Positions 1 through 8,391 of a stretch of DNA of 64,000 nucleotides are shown here, piece by piece. Below the pieces are notes generated by a model. That model was not told where the DNA came from, did not search any database, and saw nothing but the letters and a program-made list of their open reading frames with translations. The translations under genes were made by a program, and so were the position numbers. This DNA is from Janthinobacterium lividum (GTDB lineage Bacteria > Pseudomonadota > Gammaproteobacteria > Burkholderiales > Burkholderiaceae_D). Location: the NCBI RefSeq assembly GCF_034424625.1, contig NZ_CP139977.1:186001-250000 (forward strand), read 5' to 3'. Numbering within the stretch: the first letter of the stretch is position 1; every line of letters starts with the position of its first letter.

Positions 1-1
1 C

Positions 2-649
2 ACCTATGGTCCGGATGTGTACCGGCGCCTGCTGGCGGCCTATGCTCCGGAGCGCCGGCCGTCGACCACCACCCTGGCTGCCGAAAAGACTGCGTTGGAG
101 CAGCGCCTGGCCCTGGTCCCTGCCGTTGCCTCAGTCGCTCCACAGGCAGGGGAGCGCGGGGTACCGCTGGCCGAGCTGTTGCGCCAGGTAGTGAAGGAGG
201 CACTGGCCGCCAGCGGGCGTGACCAGGATGGCACCGAGACGCTGCTGCAGCAGCACCGTGCGCATGCCGATTACCTGCGCGAGCGGCTGGACCGTACCGA
301 AGCGGAGCTGGCCAGCGCGCGCGAAACGGCCGCCCGCCTGGCAGCGCAGTTACAAGTAGTGCAGAGCCAGGCTGCCTTGTACCAGGAGCAATTCGCGCTG
401 GCCCAGGCTGCGGCCGCCAAGCAGGCGCAGGCGAACGAGCAGCTGCCCCAGGCGCTGCAGGACATGCGTCAGTTTGCTTTGCGGGCGATGGATGAGGTCC
501 GCGGCGAGACGCGCGCGGTCAAGGAGAACAACGCCTATCTGGTGCAGCAGCTGAAGGATCAGGAGGCGACGCTGGAGACGTTCCGCCAGATCGCCTACCG
601 GCATGGCGCGCCGATTCCCGGCCAGCGTAATGGCGGGCCCGTACGATGA
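2..649 (+). CDS. KfrA-like coiled-coil DNA-binding protein, 5' end outside window
   Basis: The frame is open from the first bases, so the gene begins upstream; the first in-window start codon (GTG 17) is probably internal. About 215 residues are visible. From about residue 70 the protein is a long Ala/Glu/Gln/Arg-rich segment with heptad-like spacing, typical of the coiled-coil tail of KfrA-type plasmid proteins. The N-terminal helix-turn-helix expected in that family would lie in the missing part. Its TGA overlaps the ATG of the following integrase (ATGA, 646-649), so the two are probably translationally coupled. This suggests an accessory DNA-binding partner for the recombinase. The family call rests on composition and context, not on a catalytic motif. 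Confidence 0.6.
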   Translation, partial: TYGPDVYRRLLAAYAPERRPSTTTLAAEKTALEQRLALVPAVASVAPQAGERGVPLAELLRQVVKEALAASGRDQDGTETLLQQHRAHADYLRERLDRTEAELASARETAARLAAQLQVVQSQAALYQEQFALAQAAAAKQAQANEQLPQALQDMRQFALRAMDEVRGETRAVKENNAYLVQQLKDQEATLETFRQIAYRHGAPIPGQRNGGPVR

Positions 650-1878
650 GCGATTTGGCCAGCTATGGATCGCAGGACGCGCTGCCGCCCGCGCACCTGT
701 TCGGTGCAGTCAGCGACGACTGGGCAGCAGCGGATATCTGGCTGGGCGAAGTGGCCGATAACAGCCGCAACAGTTCCCGTGAGACGCTGGCTACATACCG
801 GTTTCACCTGGCCAAGCTGCGCTGGTACTGCGAACAGATCGCCCATCTTCCTCCGTCGCGCTGGACGATTCCGGACGTCAAGGCCTTCCGCGATTTTTTA
901 AGCGCGCTGCCGGCGCGGGCCATCTCGGCACGCGGGGCGCGCGCCGGCGACAAGGGCTACACGCCGTTTCGCAAGCAGCCGTCGCCGAGCAGCCAGGCCG
1001 ATATCATGCGTTTTGCGCGCGCGATGTTCGCGGCTTTCCATGGCACCGGCTACCTGCGCGTCAACCCCATGATACTGACCCGGACACCGAAGCCGCGCCG
1101 GCTGGACACCAGCCGCTCGATTGCGCCTGACGTCTATGACCTGGTGCTGGGCGTGATGGAGCGCCAGCGGGACGAGGGGCAGGTGGCGTATCAGCGGCAT
1201 TTGCGCGACCGTTTTGTCCTGGTGTTCTTGCGCGAGACGGGGCTGCGCGCCTCTGAGCTGGTGGGCGCCAGCATGGGTGCCGTGTATGCGCTGAGCGATC
1301 CGGAAGCGGGTAAAACCTACTGGGTGGTGCGCGTCGACGAGGAGGATGCCAAAGGCGCCAATGAACGTTCGATTCCGCTTACGCGCGTGGCGATGGATGC
1401 GCTGATCGCCTACCGGCTGGGTTTCGGGCTACCGGCGCTGCCCGCTCCGAACGAAGTGCAGCCCATCGTGCTGTCGCCGCGCACCCGGCCGTTGTCGATC
1501 AACGCCCGCGCCGTCAAGGGGGCGGCCGACCGGCGCTTCTTTGGCGCCTGGGGCAGCGTCACGACGCGGCAGGGACTCTACAAGATCGTCAAGGGCCGGA
1601 TCACCGATGCCGCGCAGGTGCTGCAGCGCGACGGCCTGCATGATGCCGCCACCGAATTGCTGAAAGCCTCGCCGCACTGGCTGCGGCATACCTTCGCCAA
1701 GGCGACCCTGTTGCACGGGCATAGCGTAGTGGATGTAGCCGCGGCGCTGGGCCACGCCAGCGTCGATACCACGATGATCTACACGGAGCAGGGTGCGCTC
1801 GATCAAATCAGGGCGTGGGAGCGTCGCCGGCCGGGGATATTGGCCGAAGTCGAGCATACACTCCCCATCAATTACTAG
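646..1878 (+). CDS. Tyrosine-family site-specific recombinase (integrase)
   Basis: A 410-residue protein with the C-terminal catalytic domain of lambda-type integrases. The first catalytic Arg is in ETGLRASEL (about residue 198). The HxLR box is HWLRHTF (about 345), followed by GHASVDTT and the nucleophile Tyr in TMIYTEQ (about 378). The N-terminal third should be the SAM-like core-binding domain. It would cut and rejoin DNA at specific sites through a 3'-phosphotyrosine intermediate, for integration, excision or dimer resolution. The start overlaps the stop of the upstream coiled-coil gene by four bases, which fixes it at ATG 646. No attachment site could be recognised next to it. Confidence 0.9.
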   Translation: MSDLASYGSQDALPPAHLFGAVSDDWAAADIWLGEVADNSRNSSRETLATYRFHLAKLRWYCEQIAHLPPSRWTIPDVKAFRDFLSALPARAISARGARAGDKGYTPFRKQPSPSSQADIMRFARAMFAAFHGTGYLRVNPMILTRTPKPRRLDTSRSIAPDVYDLVLGVMERQRDEGQVAYQRHLRDRFVLVFLRETGLRASELVGASMGAVYALSDPEAGKTYWVVRVDEEDAKGANERSIPLTRVAMDALIAYRLGFGLPALPAPNEVQPIVLSPRTRPLSINARAVKGAADRRFFGAWGSVTTRQGLYKIVKGRITDAAQVLQRDGLHDAATELLKASPHWLRHTFAKATLLHGHSVVDVAAALGHASVDTTMIYTEQGALDQIRAWERRRPGILAEVEHTLPINY

Positions 1879-1991
1879 AGGCGAAGTTCAGGCGAGTATT
1901 TGCACCTGCTGAATCCGTGGGCGGTGCGGCCGCTGTTGAAAGATCCGTTGGATGATGGGATCTACGTTTTGAGGGCTGCATTCGCAGCTAG

Positions 1992-2672
1992 CTAGATAAG
2001 CGCGACCATTCTTTGCAGCATGGTTCGGAGCACCTGGCAGGCTTCATCAAAGGTCGGGTGGTAATGGATGGCATCGACGGCATCGAACTGGATCTTGAGC
2101 GGAGCATATCGCTCGTCTAGCTGCTGGAAGATGGATTGCGCATGCCGGACCATGTACACGCGCTCAGCCATCAAGATATCGGGTTCCACTTCGGCGATCA
2201 ATGCAAAGTCAAAGATATCTCGTCCGGTAATGCGATCGCCTCGGTGCCACATTTTTTTCGCAATGATTTCCACCGAGGTCTCGACCCGAACCTGGCAATT
2301 CAGGATGGTCTCGTAGACGAATCCTGGCGACGTCAGGTTGGGGGCCGCCACGAAGTCAATTTCACCTTCCTGGAGGTAGAGTTTGACGTAGCCTGCTGCT
2401 TCGACGTAGTTCGAGGTGACGGATTCGGCAACGTCGCTCAAGCGCGGTGTGACAAAGCCCAGCGACTGTGGATCTGGTACGAAGATATCGATGTCCTTGC
2501 TGAAACGATGGCCATAACGGAGCATCAGAACAGTGCCGCCACCAAACGTCCAGAATGGATCAGCACGGCCATGTTTGGCGATCTCAGCAAGTATGGTCAA
2601 TGCGTGGGAAAACAGCACTTCCCAGGTTGTCGGAATGCCCGGGGCGCCGGCCATTACCAGACTGTTCTGCAT
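1992..2672 (-). CDS. AbiEii/AbiGii-type nucleotidyltransferase toxin
   Basis: The product is about 226 aa. The nucleotidyltransferase signature is clear: FGGGTVLML followed by SKDIDIF, giving the GG...DxD arrangement of the AbiEii/MenT-like superfamily in the first third. Family members act as toxins, by modifying tRNA or other nucleotide substrates in characterised cases. The frame can begin at 2693, but ATG 2672 has AAGGAG 8 nt upstream and is preferred. The gene starts inside the last codons of the upstream XRE gene (stop 2654), so the pair is translationally coupled in antitoxin-toxin order. Classical AbiEi antitoxins are winged-helix proteins, so this is a variant pairing. Confidence 0.8.
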   Translation of the reverse strand: MQNSLVMAGAPGIPTTWEVLFSHALTILAEIAKHGRADPFWTFGGGTVLMLRYGHRFSKDIDIFVPDPQSLGFVTPRLSDVAESVTSNYVEAAGYVKLYLQEGEIDFVAAPNLTSPGFVYETILNCQVRVETSVEIIAKKMWHRGDRITGRDIFDFALIAEVEPDILMAERVYMVRHAQSIFQQLDERYAPLKIQFDAVDAIHYHPTFDEACQVLRTMLQRMVALI

Positions 2673-3130
2673 ACTCTCCACTCCTTCGCCCATTGACTCA
2701 AATTGCGCATGATTTTCTTTGCGGGCACTTCGGCTGTTGCTGCCTCTTCCACGGCCTTCACGACGACGGAAATGGGTGTCTCATCAAGCAATGCCATCAA
2801 GTGTGGCTGGTATTCTTCCGGCGCATGGCCGGAACGTAGCATCCATGCGAGTTTGTCGGGGCTGACGACGAGGCGATAGCTGGTACTGATACTGCGGGCG
2901 GCAACCGTCAGCGCGCTTTTCAGGCCAGAAGGCTGGGCCGTTTCCATGCTGATGCCAAAGATGTCCATGACTGCCTTGAGCTTGGTAAAACCAAGATCGT
3001 TCAAGGTGCCATTTTCCAGCTGGCTGATGGTGACACGAGACAGTCCTGAAAACTTGGCTAATTGCTCTTGCAATAGGCCAGCACGGACACGTCGATCGTG
3101 AATTTGTACACCAATTTGGGCTAAATTCAT
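2654..3130 (-). CDS. XRE-family helix-turn-helix antitoxin/regulator
   Basis: The product is 158 aa from ATG 3130, which has GAGG 6 nt upstream; an in-frame TTG at 3142 is less likely. Residues about 5-60 form a Cro/CI-type helix-turn-helix (LLQEQLAKFSGLSRVTISQLENG). The C-terminal 90 residues are predicted helical and probably bind the toxin or oligomerise. It is the first gene of a leftward two-gene unit with the AbiEii-like toxin. A near-palindromic site lies 16 bp upstream of the ATG (3146-3163), the usual position for autorepression by an XRE antitoxin. The fold is certain; the antitoxin role is inferred from the neighbour. Confidence 0.8.
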   Translation of the reverse strand: MNLAQIGVQIHDRRVRAGLLQEQLAKFSGLSRVTISQLENGTLNDLGFTKLKAVMDIFGISMETAQPSGLKSALTVAARSISTSYRLVVSPDKLAWMLRSGHAPEEYQPHLMALLDETPISVVVKAVEEAATAEVPAKKIMRNLSQWAKEWRVCRTVW

Positions 3131-3145
3131 GTTATACCTCAATTT

Positions 3146-3163
3146 TGTAAAGCATACTTTACA
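3146..3163. promoter_or_regulatory. Palindromic operator of the XRE/AbiEii pair
   Basis: TGTAAAG-CATA-CTTTACA is a perfect 7-bp inverted repeat with a 4-nt spacer, just upstream of the ribosome-binding site of the XRE gene. Its size and position suit a dimeric helix-turn-helix repressor. That the XRE protein binds it is inference. Confidence 0.6.
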
Positions 3164-3460
3164 TTATAGCGTTCATGGGCGCGATTTCAAGGTTGATGTT
3201 GTTACGCTTGAGCAGTGCGGAATCGGGTACAAGTCATGGGTTCGTTATTGATCCTGCCAGTACTGTACTGCCCAGGTTTGACGTGAGGAGTATTTTTTAG
3301 AGCAAGTTTGTTGTGTGCCGGTGCAGTGAAGTGGCTTCAGCTGCAGGGGCATGTCATGCGCGAACTGCTCACTGATCATTGTCACTTTAAACTGTCAATT
3401 TAGCGCTGGGTAGATCAGCAAACGTGCGCCGTGCGTTTCGCTGGAGGAGCGAGTATATTT

Positions 3461-3778
3461 TTACTTGCCACGGGCGCGCAAATAGGCAGTGAAAACGTCC
3501 TCCGGAGTCGGTCTGTATTTGCTTTGGCTAATATGGAATTGTCTTTTAAGTGGAGTATCGGCAATCATGGCTCCTTGTCGCACGGACGCTAGCGCTACTT
3601 TTGCCTGACTGGTCGAGATGTATTTGCGCGCATCGCGATTGTGGATTTCTTCCTCAGGGTCGGCGCCCAGAGAGCGCAGCAATCGTTTTTGATATACGAT
3701 CTCGACCCCCACATCGAAACGCATGCCGACAAGGTACAGCAGAGCGTGAAACTTGCTGATTTCGGTTTTTACGTTCAT
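3461..3778 (-). CDS. Hypothetical protein, 105 aa
   Basis: A 105-residue basic protein from ATG 3778, with AAGG 8 nt upstream. It has no membrane segment and no motif I recognise. The C-terminus (ISQSKYRPTPEDVFTAYLRARGK) looks like a short helical tail. It lies alone between the toxin-antitoxin pair and kfrA. Codon use and the ribosome-binding site favour a real gene; the function is unknown. Confidence 0.5.
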   Translation of the reverse strand: MNVKTEISKFHALLYLVGMRFDVGVEIVYQKRLLRSLGADPEEEIHNRDARKYISTSQAKVALASVRQGAMIADTPLKRQFHISQSKYRPTPEDVFTAYLRARGK

Positions 3779-4288
3779 GGATATTGCCTTTTAGTTGGTT
3801 TGGTTTTCGCTAGTGCCCCTGTTGATGTCTCTGACGTGCGGGTCGCGTTCCTTTATGGATTTGTGTTTGCTTAGCTGTGCAGCTAATCGAGCAGTTACAG
3901 CTAAACAACATGGTCGTCGACTTCCGGCGTTGCTATAACGTCATTGCGTTACCCACGTTTGCTAGAACTTGCTGTGAGCCCTCGTTAAGCGTTGCGTACC
4001 TGCGTCATGGATGGTCCAGAGTAAATTCTTAGCCACTCACAGCAATGCGTATGCACTACTATCGCTTTCTCAACGATCTCCATGCGAGGGCTCCATGCTT
4101 TCTCTGATTGCGCTTGTATGGAGGGCTGGCGCCATCCGTATGTATTGGCTAGCGCCGCTATCTCTGGTGCAATTTAATTCAGATTGCTGTCTTATCGCTG
4201 AATTGACTAGCTGCGCCGGTTTTGGGATTTCCTGGGCGTGATGTCCGGCGTTCCGATGTGCATCGATGTATGCCAGTATCAGGCCTAG
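3779..4288. other. Intergenic stretch without a supported gene
   Basis: About 510 bases between the 105-aa ORF and the end of kfrA. The only frame of any length, 4011-4241 on the + strand, lacks a ribosome-binding site and has unusual composition. I see no clear repeat, hairpin or RNA gene here. Confidence 0.4.
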
Positions 4289-5164
4289 TCAGGCCGCGAT
4301 CTTGCCGCGCAGTTCAGCCGTGGTCTCGATTGCCTGGCGCTCGCTGGAGCGCGAGGCTGCCAGGTTTTCCCTGAGCGAGCTGATGGTACGTTCCGCCTGT
4401 TCCAATCGTGCATTGCCCGCCTCGATGGCCACGCGTGTTGACGTCAGCTCGGCGACTTGTCGGCGCTCCCGCTCCTGGCTGGTGGTTAACTGACCTTCCA
4501 GGGACTCGATGCGCAGCTTATTCTCGGTCACGCGCTCGGCCAAATGCTCCCGCTGGGCGGTGCTAACGGCTGCCGCTTGCTCGGCAGCGGTACGTGCACG
4601 CCGTTCAGACTCGGCCTCTGCCTTTGCAGATGCCAAGTCAGCTTCCAGGCGCGGCATGGCTTCCAGTCGCATTTCCAGCTTGGCCAGTTCGGTATGAGCG
4701 CGTTCGGCACCGGAGCGTTGCGTGAGAGCTTCTTCGCGCGCGGTTGCCAGGTCGTGCTCCAATTGGTCGATACGGCCCTGGAGGGCAGCGTTGGCGTCCA
4801 TGAGCTGACCGATATTGTCTTCGTGCTCTTCAAGCTGCTCCGCTAATTGCTTGTTCTCCCGCGCCAGATCCGCAGCCGTTTCTTCGCTGTTTGCCAGCTG
4901 TGATTGGACCTCCGCCGTCGCGCGTGCCACCTCCTGGCCGAAGTGTTCTTGCAGTACGCGCATCAGGACTGGGGATAGGGTGATGCCCGTTGCCTGTTGT
5001 GGCTGGCCGCTTTCCCAGTTCTTGAGCATGGGATGTACTGTCCCTGGGCTTCCGCTGCCATGTTCGGCGATGATCAGGCGAACGGTCGGTTTTGTTCCTG
5101 TGGATTTGAGACGGTTTGCAATGGCGTTGACGTGATCTTGCGTAATGGTGGCGAGACGGGGCAT
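4289..5164 (-). CDS. kfrA: KfrA-family plasmid DNA-binding coiled-coil protein
   Basis: The product is 291 aa from ATG 5164, with AGGA 5 nt upstream. Residues 1-60 match the KfrA N-terminal DNA-binding domain: TQDHVNAIANRLKSTGTKPT, then a Gly/Ser-rich turn, HGSGSPGTVHPMLKNWE. From about residue 80 to the end is a nearly continuous Ala/Glu/Gln/Arg coiled coil. KfrA proteins of broad-host-range plasmids are autorepressors that help plasmid maintenance, possibly by acting as filaments or bridges. The inverted repeat directly upstream (5188-5219) suits autoregulation. It is single-copy in the window apart from the KfrA-like fragment at the left edge. Confidence 0.85.
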   Translation of the reverse strand: MPRLATITQDHVNAIANRLKSTGTKPTVRLIIAEHGSGSPGTVHPMLKNWESGQPQQATGITLSPVLMRVLQEHFGQEVARATAEVQSQLANSEETAADLARENKQLAEQLEEHEDNIGQLMDANAALQGRIDQLEHDLATAREEALTQRSGAERAHTELAKLEMRLEAMPRLEADLASAKAEAESERRARTAAEQAAAVSTAQREHLAERVTENKLRIESLEGQLTTSQERERRQVAELTSTRVAIEAGNARLEQAERTISSLRENLAASRSSERQAIETTAELRGKIAA

Positions 5165-5187
5165 CTGTATCCTGAGTCTATTTTGTT

Positions 5188-5219
5188 ACGTATCATTTGT
5201 TTCGTAACGGATGATACGT
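5188..5219. promoter_or_regulatory. Inverted-repeat operator upstream of kfrA
   Basis: ACGTATCAT (5188-5196) and ATGATACGT (5211-5219) form a perfect 9-bp inverted repeat with a 14-nt gap. A second pair, GTTACG/CGTAAC (5185-5190 and 5203-5208), is interleaved with it. The site covers the kfrA promoter region, as expected for KfrA autorepression; binding is inferred. Confidence 0.6.
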
Positions 5220-5220
5220 T

Positions 5221-5562
5221 ATGAATCCTATTCGTGCAATTGCCGAGAGGTGGTGCGCTGAGCAGGGCTCTTCAAAAATGGATCCAGCTCAACCGTCGAC
5301 TCTGCGCGTAGACAATTTCTCTACTTGGAACACCTCTCCAAAACGCCGCATGTGGCGCAGGTTCGTTGCGCCAACGCCCCCCGAGCTTGTTTTCCAATGG
5401 ACGTACCAGCGGAGCGACGATCTCTTCGCCGTCAACGGTATCGGCGAAAGCGAGCACTTACTGGCCCTCACCTCTGTAGCGGTTACTGTTACCCGGCGGA
5501 CTGGAGCAGGGCATTTTGACGATGCGCAGAGTTCAGCTTTTCGGCGCGCCTTTAGGAAATAA
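5221..5562 (+). CDS. Hypothetical protein, 113 aa, divergent from kfrA
   Basis: An open frame of 113 codons whose ATG directly abuts the kfrA operator, with no ribosome-binding site in front of it. The product is rich in Arg, Thr and Trp and shows no motif I recognise. It could be leaderless, start internally, or be a chance frame. Listed because the next gene runs in the same direction and no better candidate exists on either strand. Confidence 0.3.
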   Translation: MNPIRAIAERWCAEQGSSKMDPAQPSTLRVDNFSTWNTSPKRRMWRRFVAPTPPELVFQWTYQRSDDLFAVNGIGESEHLLALTSVAVTVTRRTGAGHFDDAQSSAFRRAFRK

Positions 5563-5620
5563 CTGTGTTAATGTACAGTGGTTTTGATCTTAAAATGTTT
5601 AGCCAGAAAGGATGCGTTGT

Positions 5621-6082
5621 ATGCGCTCACTTGTATGCCATCCGTTGCCGTTGAGGGCGCGCGTTTTATTTATTCGCTCCAATGGCGTACTGTTCGCATC
5701 GGAAGGAAGTCCAGAGATGACGCGCCGCTATGTCTGGGCGCCTGTTCTTGAGAGCCTGCTTGTGCCTTATCCTGATGTGTGTGTCGTTTTTCTGCGCTCA
5801 GAGGAGGAAGCGCAGGAAGCCGAGACACTCAAGGGCAACTTAGGACGGCTCGGACAGCGTGTTATCGATGTCCTGACGTCAGATGATCGCTCCATTGCTG
5901 AAACGGTGCGTGGTTGGCGGGAGCATCATCCCGAGGTGATGCAAATGTGTCTGCTGACTTCCGCTGGTGCCGCAGTTGCCGATATGGCGGACGTCATATG
6001 TGATGCTGCGCGGGGCGTCAGCGCGATCGAGGTGAAGTCGCAGCTGCAGGGCTGGTTGGAGGTGGAGCAGATGGTGGCTTGA
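5621..6082 (+). CDS. Degenerate HAD-like protein
   Basis: The product is about 153 aa from ATG 5621, with AGAAAGG 9 nt upstream; ATG 5612 lies too close to that site. The N-terminus (ARVLFIRSNGVLF ... APVLESLLVPYPDVCVVF) follows the pattern of small HAD-family proteins of Betaproteobacteria, which normally read LFLDFDGVLH then LLxPYPDVRIVLSTSWR. Here the nucleophile motif DFDG is RSNG, and the Ser/Trp of motif II is changed. Phosphatase chemistry is therefore unlikely and a binding or regulatory role is possible. The family call rests on pattern similarity seen by eye. Confidence 0.55.
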   Translation: MRSLVCHPLPLRARVLFIRSNGVLFASEGSPEMTRRYVWAPVLESLLVPYPDVCVVFLRSEEEAQEAETLKGNLGRLGQRVIDVLTSDDRSIAETVRGWREHHPEVMQMCLLTSAGAAVADMADVICDAARGVSAIEVKSQLQGWLEVEQMVA

Positions 6083-6498
6083 AGTATGTTGCGCCGTGCG
6101 GATTGGGACGGCAAAAAGTGCTTTCATCAACGCTGTGCTGTCACCAGTCATGCAATGTGGCGCAATGCTGATCGTGGCAGTGGATTTTGGTTTTTCACGG
6201 ATGCGACTTGGGCTTATCGAATGCATTCGCATACTGCGGATGGAAAACACGTCAAGCCGGACTAGTGCTGGCAATGCATATCGATACGCTGAGCCTCTGG
6301 CTAGTGATGCATTTTTAGGAGTGGCACCATGCCACTTATGAGCTATCGCCGAGGCGCAGCTCCACAGTATCGATGGCGCATCGGCCCTGAACCATCCGCT
6401 GACTGGGTAGATGCTCGCGTGATTGGACGGCACTTTACGTAGCGGTGGCTTGCCAATCGTTGCGCTGCCTGATTAACCGAGCGACCAAGTAAATATGT
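6083..6498. other. Intergenic stretch between convergent genes
   Basis: About 415 bases between the HAD-like gene and the end of hipA, which run toward each other. Short frames are present, but none has a ribosome-binding site and plausible composition. No clear terminator hairpin or repeat was recognised. Confidence 0.4.
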
Positions 6499-7836
6499 TT
6501 ATGTCGGCATACCGCGCAAGCGCTGGCATTGGCGCAGCAGCCCATGGAAAATGGCCTCGGCAACGTCGACGGGGAAGTCCTGTGGAAGGAGGGCGGCCAC
6601 GGTATCGACTACACCCGTGGCGCCGGCGAGTACTTCGTCAATTATCGCCTCGGCGGCAGCTGCACCGAGCCCCACTTGGCGCGCATGATTCGCCCAATGG
6701 CGACGCTGGATCTGATCGATGTGATAGTAGTTGCTTGAACCGCGTACTGCCATTGCTAACTTGGCCCGTTGATGGGCGAGCTGATGCGCACCAGGTCCGA
6801 TGATCGGATGGGCAGACAAGACGTCATACAGTGGCGTTGCCTGAAATTGACTGTTCGGAAGGTGGAAAATACTAAAGTTCTTGGCGTGGCCATCGGTGGC
6901 AGCCAGTAACCAGAAGATGAGTTGCGTTTTAAAGAAACGCGCCCGGTCAATTTCCGCCTGTGTGGAACCGAGCAACATGTCCATGATCTGTGTGATCCCT
7001 GGTCCGCCATCGGACTGGTACTTCTGCAGCGGCGATGTGCCTGTGGCCTGACAAAAGTCCTCTTGGGGCAAACGCACGATCCAGCTGCCGTCTTGTGCGC
7101 GTCGGCGGTCGAAACGTTCGACGACCAGCGCTTTCATACCATCAAATGTTTCTATCGTGCAGGAGGCTGTTGGTAGTCCAAAGGCCCGCATTATGTGCGA
7201 ACAGAGCCATTCATTTTCGACGGAGGTGCGCATATCCGCCTGCATGTTACCCACCAATCCCATTGGCAATTTCACGATATGGGTCGTTGGGGTATTCCCA
7301 GTTGGCCGATTCCATTGGCCTTGATGCCATAAAAGGGCGGTTTTCTCCTGCGCACCGGCGATCGACAGGCGCAGATCGGTCTGGTCTTCGGCCTGGCCAA
7401 ATGGGGTGTCTGCGAGCGTGTTGCGCAATAGGCGGGCGACGCCGGCTGCATCCAGTACATCACCAGTGATCGAAAATAGATCAACGGGCTGTTCATCTGG
7501 CGGGAGCAGCTGGATCGCGCCAACGCAGTCGCGCCCGACAGCCGCTAGGAGCTGATATGGCTCAATGCCTTCGGTACGGAAGTGTAGGGCCATGCGGCGG
7601 CGGATTTGGTCACTGTCGGGAAGCAGATTATCGAAGTAGTACTGCACCATGGGGCCGCGGTACGCTTCGTTGTGCGGCTTGAATGGCATCGAGAGTGAGA
7701 GCGGCCTGCTGGCGTCATCGGCTAGCCATGTATCGAAATACGTGAATGCATATTTTCCGGGCATGGCGTCCCAAAACCCCACCGGGGTGCCGTTCAACCA
7801 GACGTTGAGACGCTGAGTATGTGCTTTTCTTCCCAT
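6499..7836 (-). CDS. hipA: HipA-family serine/threonine kinase toxin
   Basis: A 445-residue protein of normal HipA length. The N-terminal subdomain has LNVWLNGTPVGFW. It is followed by the ATP-binding region SIAGAQEKTALLW with THIVKLPMG, the catalytic loop TDGHAKNFSIF (about residue 319) and the metal-binding LYDVLSAHP. HipA kinases phosphorylate translation targets (glutamyl-tRNA synthetase in E. coli) and induce growth arrest or persistence; the partner HipB binds and represses. All key kinase residues appear present, so it should be active. The gene starts 3 bases after the hipB stop, in antitoxin-toxin order and certainly in one operon. Confidence 0.93.
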   Translation of the reverse strand: MGRKAHTQRLNVWLNGTPVGFWDAMPGKYAFTYFDTWLADDASRPLSLSMPFKPHNEAYRGPMVQYYFDNLLPDSDQIRRRMALHFRTEGIEPYQLLAAVGRDCVGAIQLLPPDEQPVDLFSITGDVLDAAGVARLLRNTLADTPFGQAEDQTDLRLSIAGAQEKTALLWHQGQWNRPTGNTPTTHIVKLPMGLVGNMQADMRTSVENEWLCSHIMRAFGLPTASCTIETFDGMKALVVERFDRRRAQDGSWIVRLPQEDFCQATGTSPLQKYQSDGGPGITQIMDMLLGSTQAEIDRARFFKTQLIFWLLAATDGHAKNFSIFHLPNSQFQATPLYDVLSAHPIIGPGAHQLAHQRAKLAMAVRGSSNYYHIDQIQRRHWANHARQVGLGAAAAEAIIDEVLAGATGVVDTVAALLPQDFPVDVAEAIFHGLLRQCQRLRGMPT

Positions 7837-7839
7837 GGA

Positions 7840-8223
7840 TTACCAAATCTCTTTCTTCGCGGACGGCGGGGTGATTTTTGCCGGCGCCTGTATTCCTTTG
7901 GCCTGTTTGGGGCCGTTTGGGCCGGCCTTTGTTGGGCGGGGCAGGGCAGGAGTGCTTAAGGGCGTACCTATCAAGGTGGGCGGCATGTCGTCGGGCTGAT
8001 CTGGTTCGTTGCTGCCGGCTAGTACGAGTTCGACACCGAGCAGGCGCAGTACCAGGTAGAGGCGTTCCACACTAGTCGATGCGGGATTAGCTTCGATTTG
8101 CGCGTAACTTTGCTGTGTTATGCCGAGCTGTTCTGCCAGAGCTTGTTGCGTCAGGCCGGCTTGCTTGCGAAAGCTGACCAGCAGGGGGCGTATTTGCTGA
8201 AGTGTTCGGATTGGATAGCGCAT
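7840..8223 (-). CDS. hipB: HipB-type XRE antitoxin
   Basis: The product is 127 aa from ATG 8223, which has GGAG 7 nt upstream. The frame is open to 8391, but that extension is Cys/Tyr-rich, lies over the operators and is not expected to be coding. Residues about 10-65 are a Cro/CI helix-turn-helix (KQAGLTQQALAEQLGITQQS ... SVERLYLVLRLLGVEL). A Pro/Lys-rich C-terminal tail of about 50 residues may contact HipA. It should neutralise HipA and repress the operon together with it. Confidence 0.9.
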   Translation of the reverse strand: MRYPIRTLQQIRPLLVSFRKQAGLTQQALAEQLGITQQSYAQIEANPASTSVERLYLVLRLLGVELVLAGSNEPDQPDDMPPTLIGTPLSTPALPRPTKAGPNGPKQAKGIQAPAKITPPSAKKEIW

Positions 8224-8272
8224 GAGGTAACTCCGGCTGTATTTTTCACAGTATATACATTGTAAATACCAA

Positions 8273-8319
8273 ATACAACCTTTGGCTTGTATATTAAATT
8301 TACAGTCCATAGACTGTAA
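8273..8319. promoter_or_regulatory. hipBA operator region
   Basis: TTACAGTC-CATA-GACTGTAA (8300-8319) is a perfect 8-bp inverted repeat with a CATA spacer. A second, weaker one is ATACAA/TTGTAT (8273-8278 and 8287-8292). Both lie in an AT-rich stretch upstream of hipB, where the promoter should be. Binding by HipB is inferred. Confidence 0.6.
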
Positions 8320-8391
8320 TTTTTGTTGGTGGAATGCTGTTTCTGTTGTGTATATTCGCCTCATGAAGTTATCCCCGCTTTCGGTGCACAA

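Noticed and set aside
4011..4241. 76-codon frame in the gap before kfrA
   Set aside because: No ribosome-binding site and Cys/Trp/Ser-rich composition unlike neighbouring proteins.
8300..8319. Palindrome considered as an attachment or resolution site
   Set aside because: Its place directly upstream of hipB and dimer-repressor size make an operator far more likely.
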